Source: DATAEK01 sp036258055 (lineage in GTDB: Bacteria; Acidobacteriota; Vicinamibacteria; Vicinamibacterales; 2-12-FULL-66-21). From it: DNA of 5,652 bases. The position numbers and the translations under genes were made by a program. Below are positions 1-5,652 of the stretch, one piece after another. The stretch lies in assembly GCA_036258055.1 (NCBI GenBank), contig DATAEK010000433.1, positions 1 through 5,652 on the forward strand, in the 5' to 3' direction. Position 1 is the first letter of the stretch. Each line of letters opens with the position of its first letter. The notes beneath the pieces are model-generated. The model searched no databases and had not been told where the DNA came from. It saw nothing but the letters and a program-made list of their open reading frames with translations.

Positions 1-1
1 A

Positions 2-379
2 TTCGCGCGCGCCTTCGACGACCTCCGGCGCCGGCTGGACGACCATCCTCTCGGCCGTAGAACCCGCTACAACTGCGAACTGGTCTTTGAGGAAGTCGTG
101 ACCAACGTCATCAGGCACGGGTACCGGGATACTCGCGAGCACGAGATCGAGGTGTCGGTCGAGTTTCCGGGCGAGAGCGTCGTGATGCGCTTCGAAGATG
201 ACGGAGTGCCGTTCGATCCGACCCAATATCAGTCGGTGGCGCCGTCAGGGACCATCCTCGACGCCAGCGTCGGCGGGCGCGGGCTGCTGTTGCTGCGCGG
301 CGCGGCGCAGCGGCTGGAATACGAACGCACGTCGAGGGATCGGAACCGGCTCACCGTCACGATCGGAGAACGGAACTAG
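2..379 (+). CDS. RsbW/SpoIIAB-like ATP-binding protein (anti-sigma factor / serine kinase), 5'-truncated
   Basis: This is the C-terminal 125 residues of a small GHKL-type ATPase (HATPase_c_2). Counting from the first complete codon, the N box has E31 and N35 in EEVVTN, followed by IRHGY. The G1 box is FEDDGVPFDP (D66, G68). The G2 box is GGRGLLLL (G91-L98), and the end RNRLTVTI matches the usual C-terminal strand of RsbW-like proteins. Family members are about 140 residues, so roughly 10-20 N-terminal residues lie outside the window. Proteins of this family bind a sigma factor, or phosphorylate a STAS-domain antagonist, in partner-switching stress or developmental control in the cytoplasm. 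No STAS, sigma or PP2C gene is visible; any partner would lie to the left. The next gene is convergent. The fold is clear, but the target cannot be told. Confidence 0.9.
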   Translation, partial: FARAFDDLRRRLDDHPLGRRTRYNCELVFEEVVTNVIRHGYRDTREHEIEVSVEFPGESVVMRFEDDGVPFDPTQYQSVAPSGTILDASVGGRGLLLLRGAAQRLEYERTSRDRNRLTVTIGERN

Positions 380-383
380 GGCA

Positions 384-551
384 ATGGTATCGGATGAGAC
401 GGCGGAAACGGGTTCACGCGGAGAAACGCAGCAACGAAGGTCGCTGACGGGTGTGAGCTGTTTACAAGCCGGACATCCGGTTCAGGACGACGATGATCGG
501 CGAGGCATCTTATGCGACGGCGGAATGTACGAGGAAGCGGTCACCATCTAG
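384..551 (+). CDS. Doubtful 55-aa small ORF in the convergent gap
   Basis: An ATG four bases after the stop of the ATPase gene opens a 55-codon frame ending in TAG at 549-551. The product is hydrophilic, with an acidic run (DDDD) and two cysteines, and I recognise no domain or motif. An AGGG at 378-381 lies only two bases from the ATG, too close for a normal ribosome binding site. Third codon positions are only about 60% G/C by hand count, visibly lower than the flanking genes, and two TTA codons occur. This argues against a real gene. The rest of the gap at 380-590 shows no RNA gene, no repeat of note and no T-tailed terminator. Confidence 0.15.
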   Translation: MVSDETAETGSRGETQQRRSLTGVSCLQAGHPVQDDDDRRGILCDGGMYEEAVTI

Positions 552-590
552 GGAGATCGGGTACCGCTGGCGAGGCGCGTGCGCCCCGAG

Positions 591-2993
591 TCAGGCCTGC
601 CTGAGCGCGACGATCGGATCCACCCGCATGGCCCGCCGCGCCGGGATGTAGCACGCCACTGCAGCGATCGCGAGAAGGAGCACCGACGTCGAGAGATAAC
701 TCGTGGCGTCGAGCGGCGTGATCTCGAAGAGCATCTTCTCGATCAGGCGAGAGAGCAGCAGCGCTCCGGCCACGCCGATCAGGACGCCGGCGACGGCGAG
801 CTTCATGCCGCCGCCGACGACCAGGCCGAGCACCTGTCCGCGCTGCGCGCCCATCGCGATCCGCACGCCGATCTCCTGGGTCCGCTGGCTGACGGTATAG
901 CCGACCACTCCGTACAAGCCGACCGCGGCGAGAAACACCGCGATGCCGGCGAACAATCCGAGCAGCAACATCGAAAAGCGCTGTTGTGCCACTGAGTCGG
1001 CGACGACGTCGGCGAGTGGGCTCATCATGAAGGCCGGCAGCGCCTGATCGATGTTGCGGACGACCTGCCGCGCAGATGCCGCGACGTGCGCCGGGTCGCC
1101 CGTCGTCTGCACCGCGACCCACACCGTGCTGAACACATCCTGATGCGACGGCACGTACATCGTCGCCGTCGCCTTCTCGTCGAGACCGTTGTAGCGAACG
1201 TTCCCGACGACGCCGACGATTTCGTAGAAGCCGTCGCTGCCGTTGCCGATGTCGAGGCCGCGGCCGATTGGGTTCTCGTTTGGAAAATGGCGCCGCACGA
1301 AGGTATCGTCGACGATCGCCACCATCGGCGACTTGTCCGTGTCCTGCCCAGTGAACATGCGTCCGCGCAGCAGCGGGATGCCCAGCGCCCGGAAGTAGTC
1401 CGGGCTGACCGACCGGTAGTTTGCAGATAGTTCATCTCCTGGCTTCGGTTTCGGGCGTCCCTGGATTTCAAAGGACAGCACGTAGTCGCCTCGGAGCGGC
1501 ATGTTCTGCACGATGCCGGCGGCGGTCACATCCGGAAGTGCCTCGAGATCCGACAGCAGCCGATCGAAGAACGCGATCCTGTTGTGGTCTTGAGGGTAGG
1601 TCGCCTCAGGCAACGCAATTCGAAATGCGAGGACTCTGTCGACGCGGAAGCCGGGGTCCACATGGGTCAGACGGCTGAAGCTGCGCAGGAGAAGAGCGGC
1701 GCCAACGAGCAAAACGATCGACAGCGCCACCTCGACGATGAGTAGTCCTCCGCGCACCCATCGGCCACCGGATGCCGACGATGATCGCCCCCCTTCCTTC
1801 AGGAGCTCGACGAGCCCGGTCCGCAGCGCATGCCAGGCCGGCGCGAGGCCGAACAACACACCCGTCACCAAAGAAATCGTCAGCGCGAAGAGCAATACCG
1901 GAGGATCGACGGAGACATCGTCCACACGAGGGATGCTGCCGGCGCTCAGGGTCTTGATCGGCTGCAGGACGAGATAGGCGAGCAGCAGCCCGAGCGCTCC
2001 GCCGGCGATCGACAGCACGAGACTCTCCGAGATCATTTGCGAGACCAGCCGCCTCTTTCCGGCACCGAGCGCGGCGCGGATCGCGATCTCCTTGCCCCGG
2101 ACAGAGGCGCGGACCAGCAGCAGGTTGGCGACGTTGGCGCAGGCAATGAGGATCACGACAGCGACGGCGCCGAGCAGCGTGAGCAGCGCAGGACGAATCC
2201 GGCCAACCACCTGCTCGTGCAGGAGTACGACCCCCGCACTCTCGTTCGCGCTGTTCTCCGGGTACTCTCTCGCCAGGCGTTCCGCGATGGTCTTCATCTC
2301 CGCGCCCGCGCGTTCAACCGAGATGCCGGGTTTCGCCCGCGCAACCACTCCCAGAAAGTGTCCGCCACGCGTCGCTTTCGCTGGGTTCAGCGCGATCGGT
2401 TGCCAGAACTCGATGGCGCGAGTTGGGAAGTAGAAGCCCTGCGGCATGACACCGACGATGGTCACGGGTACGCCGCTCAGCGTGATCGATCGGCCGAGCA
2501 CGTTCGGATCGCCGCCGAATCTGCGCTGCCACATGCCGTAGCTGAGCACGATCACGCTGTTCTTCCCCGGCGCGTCCTCATCCTCGCGAAAGCCGCGGCC
2601 CAGCGCCGGTGTCACCTCGAGCAACTCGAACAGATCCCACGAGACGGCTGCGCTCGTTATCCGCTCGGCGTTGCCGCCTTCGGTGAACGTCGCACTGCTG
2701 TTGTTGAAGGTGGCGATTCGTTGAAACACAGTGTTCTGACGGCGCCAATCCAGAAAGTTCGCGGGTGCCACTGAAAAGCGCCCGTACTGGGGAACGACCT
2801 CGTACACCAGGACGAGACTGTCGGGATTCGGGAAGGGCAGCGGCCTGAGGAGCACACCGTTGACGACGCTGAAGATGGCCGTTGTGGCACCGATGCCGAG
2901 CGCCAGCGTGAGAATCGCGACGACGGTGAAGGCAGGGCTCGCGATCAACTGCCGCACGGCGTAGCGCATGTCACGCAATACGTTGAAGAACAT
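591..2993 (-). CDS. ADOP-family MacB/FtsX-type permease (acidobacterial duplicated orphan permease)
   Basis: The product is an inner-membrane permease of 800 residues with two FtsX-like halves. Likely membrane segments are near 21-45, 268-297, 322-346, 364-388, 415-437, 675-700, 722-748 and 766-784. Large extracytoplasmic MacB_PCD-like domains span about 46-265 and 440-670. The N-terminal block RYAVRQLIASPAFT plus GVLLRPLPFPNPD is typical of ADOP proteins. The cytoplasmic coupling motif appears twice: EIAIRAALGA at 302-311 and EIGVRIAMGA at 707-716, as expected for a duplicated permease. The C-terminus ARRAMRVDPIVALRQA is also typical. ADOP proteins resemble MacB/LolE exporters but lack an adjacent ATPase gene, and none is seen here; substrate and ATPase partner are unknown. 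A GTG at 3006-3008 would add five residues. I prefer the ATG at 2991-2993 because AGGAG lies seven bases upstream of it. The gene diverges from the amidohydrolase. Confidence 0.93.
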   Translation of the reverse strand: MFFNVLRDMRYAVRQLIASPAFTVVAILTLALGIGATTAIFSVVNGVLLRPLPFPNPDSLVLVYEVVPQYGRFSVAPANFLDWRRQNTVFQRIATFNNSSATFTEGGNAERITSAAVSWDLFELLEVTPALGRGFREDEDAPGKNSVIVLSYGMWQRRFGGDPNVLGRSITLSGVPVTIVGVMPQGFYFPTRAIEFWQPIALNPAKATRGGHFLGVVARAKPGISVERAGAEMKTIAERLAREYPENSANESAGVVLLHEQVVGRIRPALLTLLGAVAVVILIACANVANLLLVRASVRGKEIAIRAALGAGKRRLVSQMISESLVLSIAGGALGLLLAYLVLQPIKTLSAGSIPRVDDVSVDPPVLLFALTISLVTGVLFGLAPAWHALRTGLVELLKEGGRSSSASGGRWVRGGLLIVEVALSIVLLVGAALLLRSFSRLTHVDPGFRVDRVLAFRIALPEATYPQDHNRIAFFDRLLSDLEALPDVTAAGIVQNMPLRGDYVLSFEIQGRPKPKPGDELSANYRSVSPDYFRALGIPLLRGRMFTGQDTDKSPMVAIVDDTFVRRHFPNENPIGRGLDIGNGSDGFYEIVGVVGNVRYNGLDEKATATMYVPSHQDVFSTVWVAVQTTGDPAHVAASARQVVRNIDQALPAFMMSPLADVVADSVAQQRFSMLLLGLFAGIAVFLAAVGLYGVVGYTVSQRTQEIGVRIAMGAQRGQVLGLVVGGGMKLAVAGVLIGVAGALLLSRLIEKMLFEITPLDATSYLSTSVLLLAIAAVACYIPARRAMRVDPIVALRQA

Positions 2994-3000
2994 CCTCAGT

Positions 3001-3005
3001 CTCCT
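3001..3005 (-). promoter_or_regulatory. Ribosome binding site AGGAG that decides the permease start
   Basis: On the minus strand AGGAG sits seven bases before the ATG at 2991-2993. The alternative in-frame GTG at 3006-3008 has its nearest AGGAG overlapping the codon itself, so it could not work normally. This supports the 800-residue form. Confidence 0.7.
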
Positions 3006-3157
3006 CACTCCTGATTCGACCTAGTCTCGCCGGGATTCTACGCCTTCCGCCGCCCAGCCGCATCGAGTTGAGCCGTTCCGGGGCCCGGGCTACCGGCTTT
3101 CGCGTTGGCGCCAGCCGGGACATAATGCGCCTGGTCCCACCGTCCACCACCTGCCAC

Positions 3158-3162
3158 GGGAG
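3158..3162 (+). promoter_or_regulatory. Ribosome binding site GGGAG that decides the amidohydrolase start
   Basis: GGGAG lies seven bases before the ATG at 3170-3172, and that ATG is followed at once by a signal peptide. The frame is open further up, to a TTG at 3068 and an ATG at 3125. Those starts would place 15-34 extra non-signal-like residues before the charged n-region. The ATG at 3125 has only a GGGA four bases upstream. Confidence 0.7.
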
Positions 3163-3169
3163 CGCCTGT

Positions 3170-4780
3170 ATGCGGAGAGCCAGCATCGTCCTCGGTTTCG
3201 GTGCGTGCGTTGCCATCGGCGCGACGCTTGTTGGCGTCGCAGCTCAGTCCGACAAGTCCCGGCAGCCAGCCGCGGGCCAGACACAGTCGCCGGCCCCGGC
3301 AGCCAGCCTGGCGGGCCGACAGTACGGCCGGCTCGTCATTCGGAACGCGATGTTGATCAACGGCCGCGGGACCCCGACAGAGGGGCCTATGGACATCGTC
3401 ATCGAGAAGGACACGATTGCCGACATCATCCCGACCGACGGCGTCTCCATCCGCAGCTACGGCGCGAACTGGAAGCGGCCCGAGGGCGACCGTGTGATCG
3501 ATGCAACCGGGATGTACGTCATGCCCGGCCTCATCGACATGCATACGCACGTGCCGGGCACGCGTCGCGGCGGCGCCGATCAGTCCGATTATGCGTACAA
3601 GCTCTGGCTCGCACACGGTGTGACGACCTTGCGCGACGCGGGCGCTGATGCCGGCATCGAGAGGATGGTGAAGGATCGCGAGATGAGCGCCGCAAACCAG
3701 ATCATTGCGCCGCGCTTGTTTCTGTACGAGCGCTGGCCGAACGTGTCTCGCCAGCGCGAGCTGGGGCACACGCCGGAGGAAGCACGCGAGCTCGTGCGCA
3801 CGTTCAAGTCGCGCGGCGCGGACGGTGTAAAGGTGAGCAAGGGACCGGGGCACTTTCCCGACATCATCGAGGCGATCTGCGACGAAGCCAGGAAGCAGGG
3901 GATGCGCGGCGTGATGGTGGATCTCAAGGTCAGCGAGACCGATGCGGTGGTGGCCGCCAATGCGGGGGTCCGATCGCTCGAGCACTACTACGGCGTGCCC
4001 GACGCCGCCATCCCTGGATCGCAGCATTTTCCGCCGGACTACAACTATTGGGACGAAGTCGATCGCTTCCGCTGGTCGGGCCAACTCTGGCAGGAGGCGC
4101 AGCAGCACCCGGAGAACCTGGAGAAGGTCATCAACACGATGATCGAGAAGAAGATGAACTGGGATCCGACGATGGTGGCGTACGAGCCGAGCCGTGACGT
4201 GATGCGGGCGCGACGCCTCGAGTGGCACGACACCTACGTGCTTCCCAGCATCTGGTCGGCGTGGATCCCGAACGCGTCCACCCACGGCTCGTTTCACGCC
4301 AATTGGAGAACATCGGATGAGATCAACTGGAAGCAGCACTTCGCCATCTGGCAGAAATACATCAAGATGTTCTTCGATCGCGGCGGCGTGCTCACGGTCG
4401 GAGCTGATTCCGGCACCGCCTACGGGTTGTACGGCTTCTCGACGATTCGGGAGCTGGAGCTGATGCAGGAAGTGGGACTCCATCCGCTCGACATCATCAA
4501 AATCGCGACGTCGAACGCGGCGCAGATCCTGGGCGAAAAGCGCCTCGAAGGCGTTCGCATCGGCAATCTCGCCGACCTTGCCATCGTCGACGGCAACCCG
4601 CTCGACAACTTCAAGGTGATGTACGGCACGGGTGTCGACGTCTTCGATCGCGACGGCAAGCCGTCGCACAAGGGCGGCGTGCGGTGGACCATCAAGGCCG
4701 GGATTGTGTTCGATGCGCCGGCCTTGCTGAAGGATGTCGAACGCCAGGTTCGCCAAGCCGGGAGCCGCCCGACGATGTGA
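3170..4780 (+). CDS. Exported amidohydrolase, imidazolonepropionase-related group
   Basis: The product is a 536-residue metal-dependent hydrolase of the amidohydrolase superfamily (COG1228-like). A signal peptide runs from M1 to about A25, with MRR, a hydrophobic stretch and V-A-A before Q26. A Pro/Ala/Gln linker follows to about residue 48, so the enzyme is probably periplasmic. Domain landmarks are ATGMYVMPGLIDMHTHV with H125 and H127 (strand-1 metal ligands), GADGVKV with K221 (likely the carboxylated bridging lysine), SLEH with H272 (strand 6) and GADSG with D413 (strand 8). TSNAAQILG and IGNLADLAIVDGNPLDNF form the usual C-terminal return to the beta-sandwich. The strand-5 histidine expected near 250-252 is absent, replaced by V-D-L. 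Relatives include imidazolonepropionase, prolidase-like dipeptidases and carboxypeptidase-like enzymes, so the substrate cannot be assigned. The permease gene is divergent upstream; ispH follows with its own promoter. Confidence 0.9.
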   Translation: MRRASIVLGFGACVAIGATLVGVAAQSDKSRQPAAGQTQSPAPAASLAGRQYGRLVIRNAMLINGRGTPTEGPMDIVIEKDTIADIIPTDGVSIRSYGANWKRPEGDRVIDATGMYVMPGLIDMHTHVPGTRRGGADQSDYAYKLWLAHGVTTLRDAGADAGIERMVKDREMSAANQIIAPRLFLYERWPNVSRQRELGHTPEEARELVRTFKSRGADGVKVSKGPGHFPDIIEAICDEARKQGMRGVMVDLKVSETDAVVAANAGVRSLEHYYGVPDAAIPGSQHFPPDYNYWDEVDRFRWSGQLWQEAQQHPENLEKVINTMIEKKMNWDPTMVAYEPSRDVMRARRLEWHDTYVLPSIWSAWIPNASTHGSFHANWRTSDEINWKQHFAIWQKYIKMFFDRGGVLTVGADSGTAYGLYGFSTIRELELMQEVGLHPLDIIKIATSNAAQILGEKRLEGVRIGNLADLAIVDGNPLDNFKVMYGTGVDVFDRDGKPSHKGGVRWTIKAGIVFDAPALLKDVERQVRQAGSRPTM

Positions 4781-4798
4781 GCTCGTCACGCCGCTCGG

Positions 4799-4828
4799 TT
4801 GACAGGTGCACCGGTCAGACTTTACAAT
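4799..4828 (+). promoter_or_regulatory. Strong sigma-70-type promoter for ispH
   Basis: TTGACA at 4799-4804 is a perfect -35 box. TACAAT at 4823-4828 matches five of six -10 bases, with an 18-bp spacer. The predicted transcription start is near 4835, giving a leader of about 70 bases before the ispH ATG. It begins only 18 bp after the amidohydrolase stop codon, so ispH can be transcribed independently of that gene. No terminator separates the two genes, so read-through is also possible. Confidence 0.7.
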
Positions 4829-4846
4829 GCAAAGTAATGTAAGTCT
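4817..4846. promoter_or_regulatory. Operator-like dyads overlapping the ispH -10 box and start site
   Basis: Bases 4819-4835 form a 17-bp pseudo-palindrome: ACTTTACA, a central A at 4827, then TGCAAAGT. Seven of eight arm positions are symmetric; A4824 and C4830 break the match. A second, wider dyad pairs AGACTT (4817-4822) with AAGTCT (4841-4846), and TTACA (4822-4826) with TGTAA (4838-4842). Overlap with the -10 box and predicted start is the usual place for a repressor site. AT-rich half-sites of the TTTGCA type suit a winged-helix regulator such as a PadR- or MarR-family protein, but this is inference and no regulator gene is in the window. Confidence 0.45.
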
Positions 4847-4848
4847 GA

Positions 4849-4894
4849 GAGCGCAAGGTCTCGGTGTTCGACAACTCAGTCACCCATTGCGCTC
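4849..4894 (+). promoter_or_regulatory. Possible leader hairpin upstream of ispH
   Basis: GAGCGCAA at 4849-4856 is perfectly complementary to TTGCGCTC at 4887-4894. An inner GGTG/CACC pairing (4863-4866 with 4881-4884) could extend the fold. The structure would end 12 bases before the ispH ATG, next to the only weak Shine-Dalgarno-like bases (GGA at 4895-4897), so it could affect translation. There is no T-tract after it, so it is not a terminator. It matches no riboswitch class I know. Confidence 0.3.
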
Positions 4895-4906
4895 GGACAT
4901 CCGGCC

Positions 4907-5652
4907 ATGGAAATTATCCGCGCGGCACATCTCGGGATGTGTTTCGGCGTCCGCGACGCAATCGCGCTGGCGATTGAGCACGCCGAAGCCGCACCCCTGA
5001 CCATCCTCGGCGATCTGGTTCACAACGACGCTGTCCTGGCAGATCTGCGGGCCAGGGGCATTGCAACCGCCCGCGACCCGGCTCAGGTGGCCACTCCGAT
5101 CGTGATGGTCACGGCGCACGGTGCGTCAGAGCGGACACTGGCTGAGACCCGCGCCCTCGGTCTCGAGGTCGTCGAAGCGACCTGCCCGCTGGTGTACGTC
5201 GCGCATCGGGCCGTTCGAGCGCTCGTGCGCGACGGCTATCACCCCGTCATCATCGGTCAGCGCGCCCACGTGGAGGTGCGGGGACTGACCGGAGATCTCG
5301 ATGTGTTCGATGTCGTGCTCGACGAAAGCGATGTTGAACGACTCAACGAACATCCGCGGATTGGGATCGCCGCCCAGACAACCCAACCGCTCGAGCGGGT
5401 GCGACATCTGGTGGGCGTGATCCGGCGGCACTTCCCGCGATCCGAGGTCCGTTTCATCGACACCGTTTGCCGCCCGACAAAGGAGCGCCAGAGCGCCGCC
5501 ATCGAGCTCGCGCGCCGCGCTGACGTCGTCATCGTAGTCGGCGGGGCGAACAGCAACAACACGCGGGAGCTGGTGCAGACCTGCAGCCGCCATTGCTCGG
5601 ATGTGCATCACGTCCAGACGGACGCAGATCTTCGCGCCGAATGGTTCTCGAC
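4907..5652 (+). CDS. ispH: 4-hydroxy-3-methylbut-2-enyl diphosphate reductase (IspH/LytB), 3'-truncated
   Basis: The first 248 residues of IspH are visible; the family is usually about 280-320 long, so the C-terminus lies outside the window. The enzyme reduces HMBPP to IPP and DMAPP, the last step of the MEP pathway, in the cytoplasm with an iron-sulfur cluster. The three cluster cysteines are C12 (HLGMCFGVRDA), C93 (EATCPLV) and C188 (DTVCRPTKERQ). Substrate-binding residues are H39 (GDLVHN), H71 (TAHGAS), H121 and E123 (AHVEV), T158 (AQTTQ), and S216 and N218 (NSNNT). The usual GHPEV reads AHVEV and the usual CPLVTKVH reads CPLVYVAH, so it is somewhat divergent, but no catalytic residue is lost. 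The ATG at 4907 is the first in-frame ATG after a stop at 4835, and HLGMCFGV falls at the normal distance from it. The Shine-Dalgarno match is weak. It has its own promoter at 4799-4828. Confidence 0.96.
   Translation, partial: MEIIRAAHLGMCFGVRDAIALAIEHAEAAPLTILGDLVHNDAVLADLRARGIATARDPAQVATPIVMVTAHGASERTLAETRALGLEVVEATCPLVYVAHRAVRALVRDGYHPVIIGQRAHVEVRGLTGDLDVFDVVLDESDVERLNEHPRIGIAAQTTQPLERVRHLVGVIRRHFPRSEVRFIDTVCRPTKERQSAAIELARRADVVIVVGGANSNNTRELVQTCSRHCSDVHHVQTDADLRAEWFS

Larger units (their letters stand above)
2994..3169. promoter_or_regulatory. Divergent intergenic region between the permease and amidohydrolase genes
   Basis: This 176-bp stretch must carry the control signals of both divergent genes unless transcripts enter from elsewhere. 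On the minus strand TAGAAT (3040 down to 3035) matches five of six bases of a sigma-70 -10 box, but the -35 position has only ATGCGG. On the plus strand CATAAT (3121-3126) matches five of six, with a poor -35 (TTTCGC at 3098-3103 for a 17-bp spacer). Both are weak candidates. The region is GC-rich, with a GGGCCCGGG run at 3081-3089. I found no convincing operator dyad here, so co-regulation of the pair is only a possibility raised by the arrangement. Confidence 0.4.

Noticed and set aside
591..604. Perfect inverted repeat TCAGGC-CT-GCCTGA at the permease stop codon as a terminator
   Set aside because: It lies within the last codons, has a 2-base loop and no T-tract in either direction.
1830..2774. 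A 314-codon open frame on the plus strand inside the permease gene
   Set aside because: It is antisense to well-conserved permease sequence, gives an Arg/Asp/Gln-rich product with no domain, and is explained by GC bias.
3068..3169. N-terminal extension of the amidohydrolase to a TTG at 3068 or an ATG at 3125
   Set aside because: The extension would bury the signal peptide behind up to 34 residues. The ATG at 3170 has a better spaced ribosome binding site.
3038..4789. A 583-codon open frame on the minus strand antisense to the whole amidohydrolase gene
   Set aside because: The plus strand carries a clear signal peptide and enzyme motifs. The antisense product is rich in Arg/His/Val with no recognisable domain, which is what high-GC codon bias produces opposite a real gene.
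4894..4904. The 11-mer CGGACATCCGG occurs both here and at 470-480
   Set aside because: A few repeated 11-mers are expected by chance in 5.6 kb, the flanks differ, and the 2-base loop would not make a stable hairpin.
4827..5000. An ATG at 4827 opening a 57-residue frame across the ispH start
   Set aside because: The ATG lies within the -10 box and so upstream of the predicted transcription start. The frame overlaps real ispH coding sequence out of frame and the product has no recognisable features.
1..5652. CRISPR arrays, tRNA/rRNA genes, insertion sequences, phage or toxin-antitoxin modules
   Set aside because: No spaced direct repeats, tRNA-like cloverleaf, transposase motifs or terminal repeats were seen. 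Nearly all of the window is accounted for by four chromosomal genes.

Overview
This high-GC window (no base composition was computed) most likely comes from an Acidobacteriota chromosome. The main evidence is an 800-residue MacB/FtsX-type permease with two permease halves and no ATPase gene visible beside it, which is the layout of the 'acidobacterial duplicated orphan permease' (ADOP) family. The other genes fit a soil-type bacterium with the MEP isoprenoid pathway, but they do not settle the phylum alone.

Layout from left to right. (1) Bases 2-379 (+) hold the 3' part of an RsbW/SpoIIAB-like ATP-binding anti-sigma/serine kinase gene that is cut by the window edge. (2) Bases 380-590 are a convergent gap with no convincing gene; one doubtful 55-codon reading frame lies at 384-551. 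(3) Bases 591-2993 (-) encode the ADOP permease. (4) Bases 2994-3169 are a divergent intergenic region with a good ribosome binding site on each side and only weak promoter candidates. (5) Bases 3170-4780 (+) encode an exported amidohydrolase of the imidazolonepropionase-related group. (6) Bases 4781-4906 hold a strong sigma-70-type promoter overlapped by a 17-bp dyad, then a leader that could fold into a hairpin. (7) Bases 4907-5652 (+) hold the start of ispH (lytB), the last enzyme of the MEP pathway, cut by the right edge.

The genes do not look like one operon or pathway. The permease and amidohydrolase diverge from a shared intergenic region and might be co-regulated, but no substrate link can be read from the sequence. 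ispH has its own promoter 18 bp after the amidohydrolase stop codon. I do not see a clear new multi-gene system. The most distinctive signals are the operator-like dyad and leader structure ahead of ispH, and an apparently missing metal-ligand histidine in the amidohydrolase.
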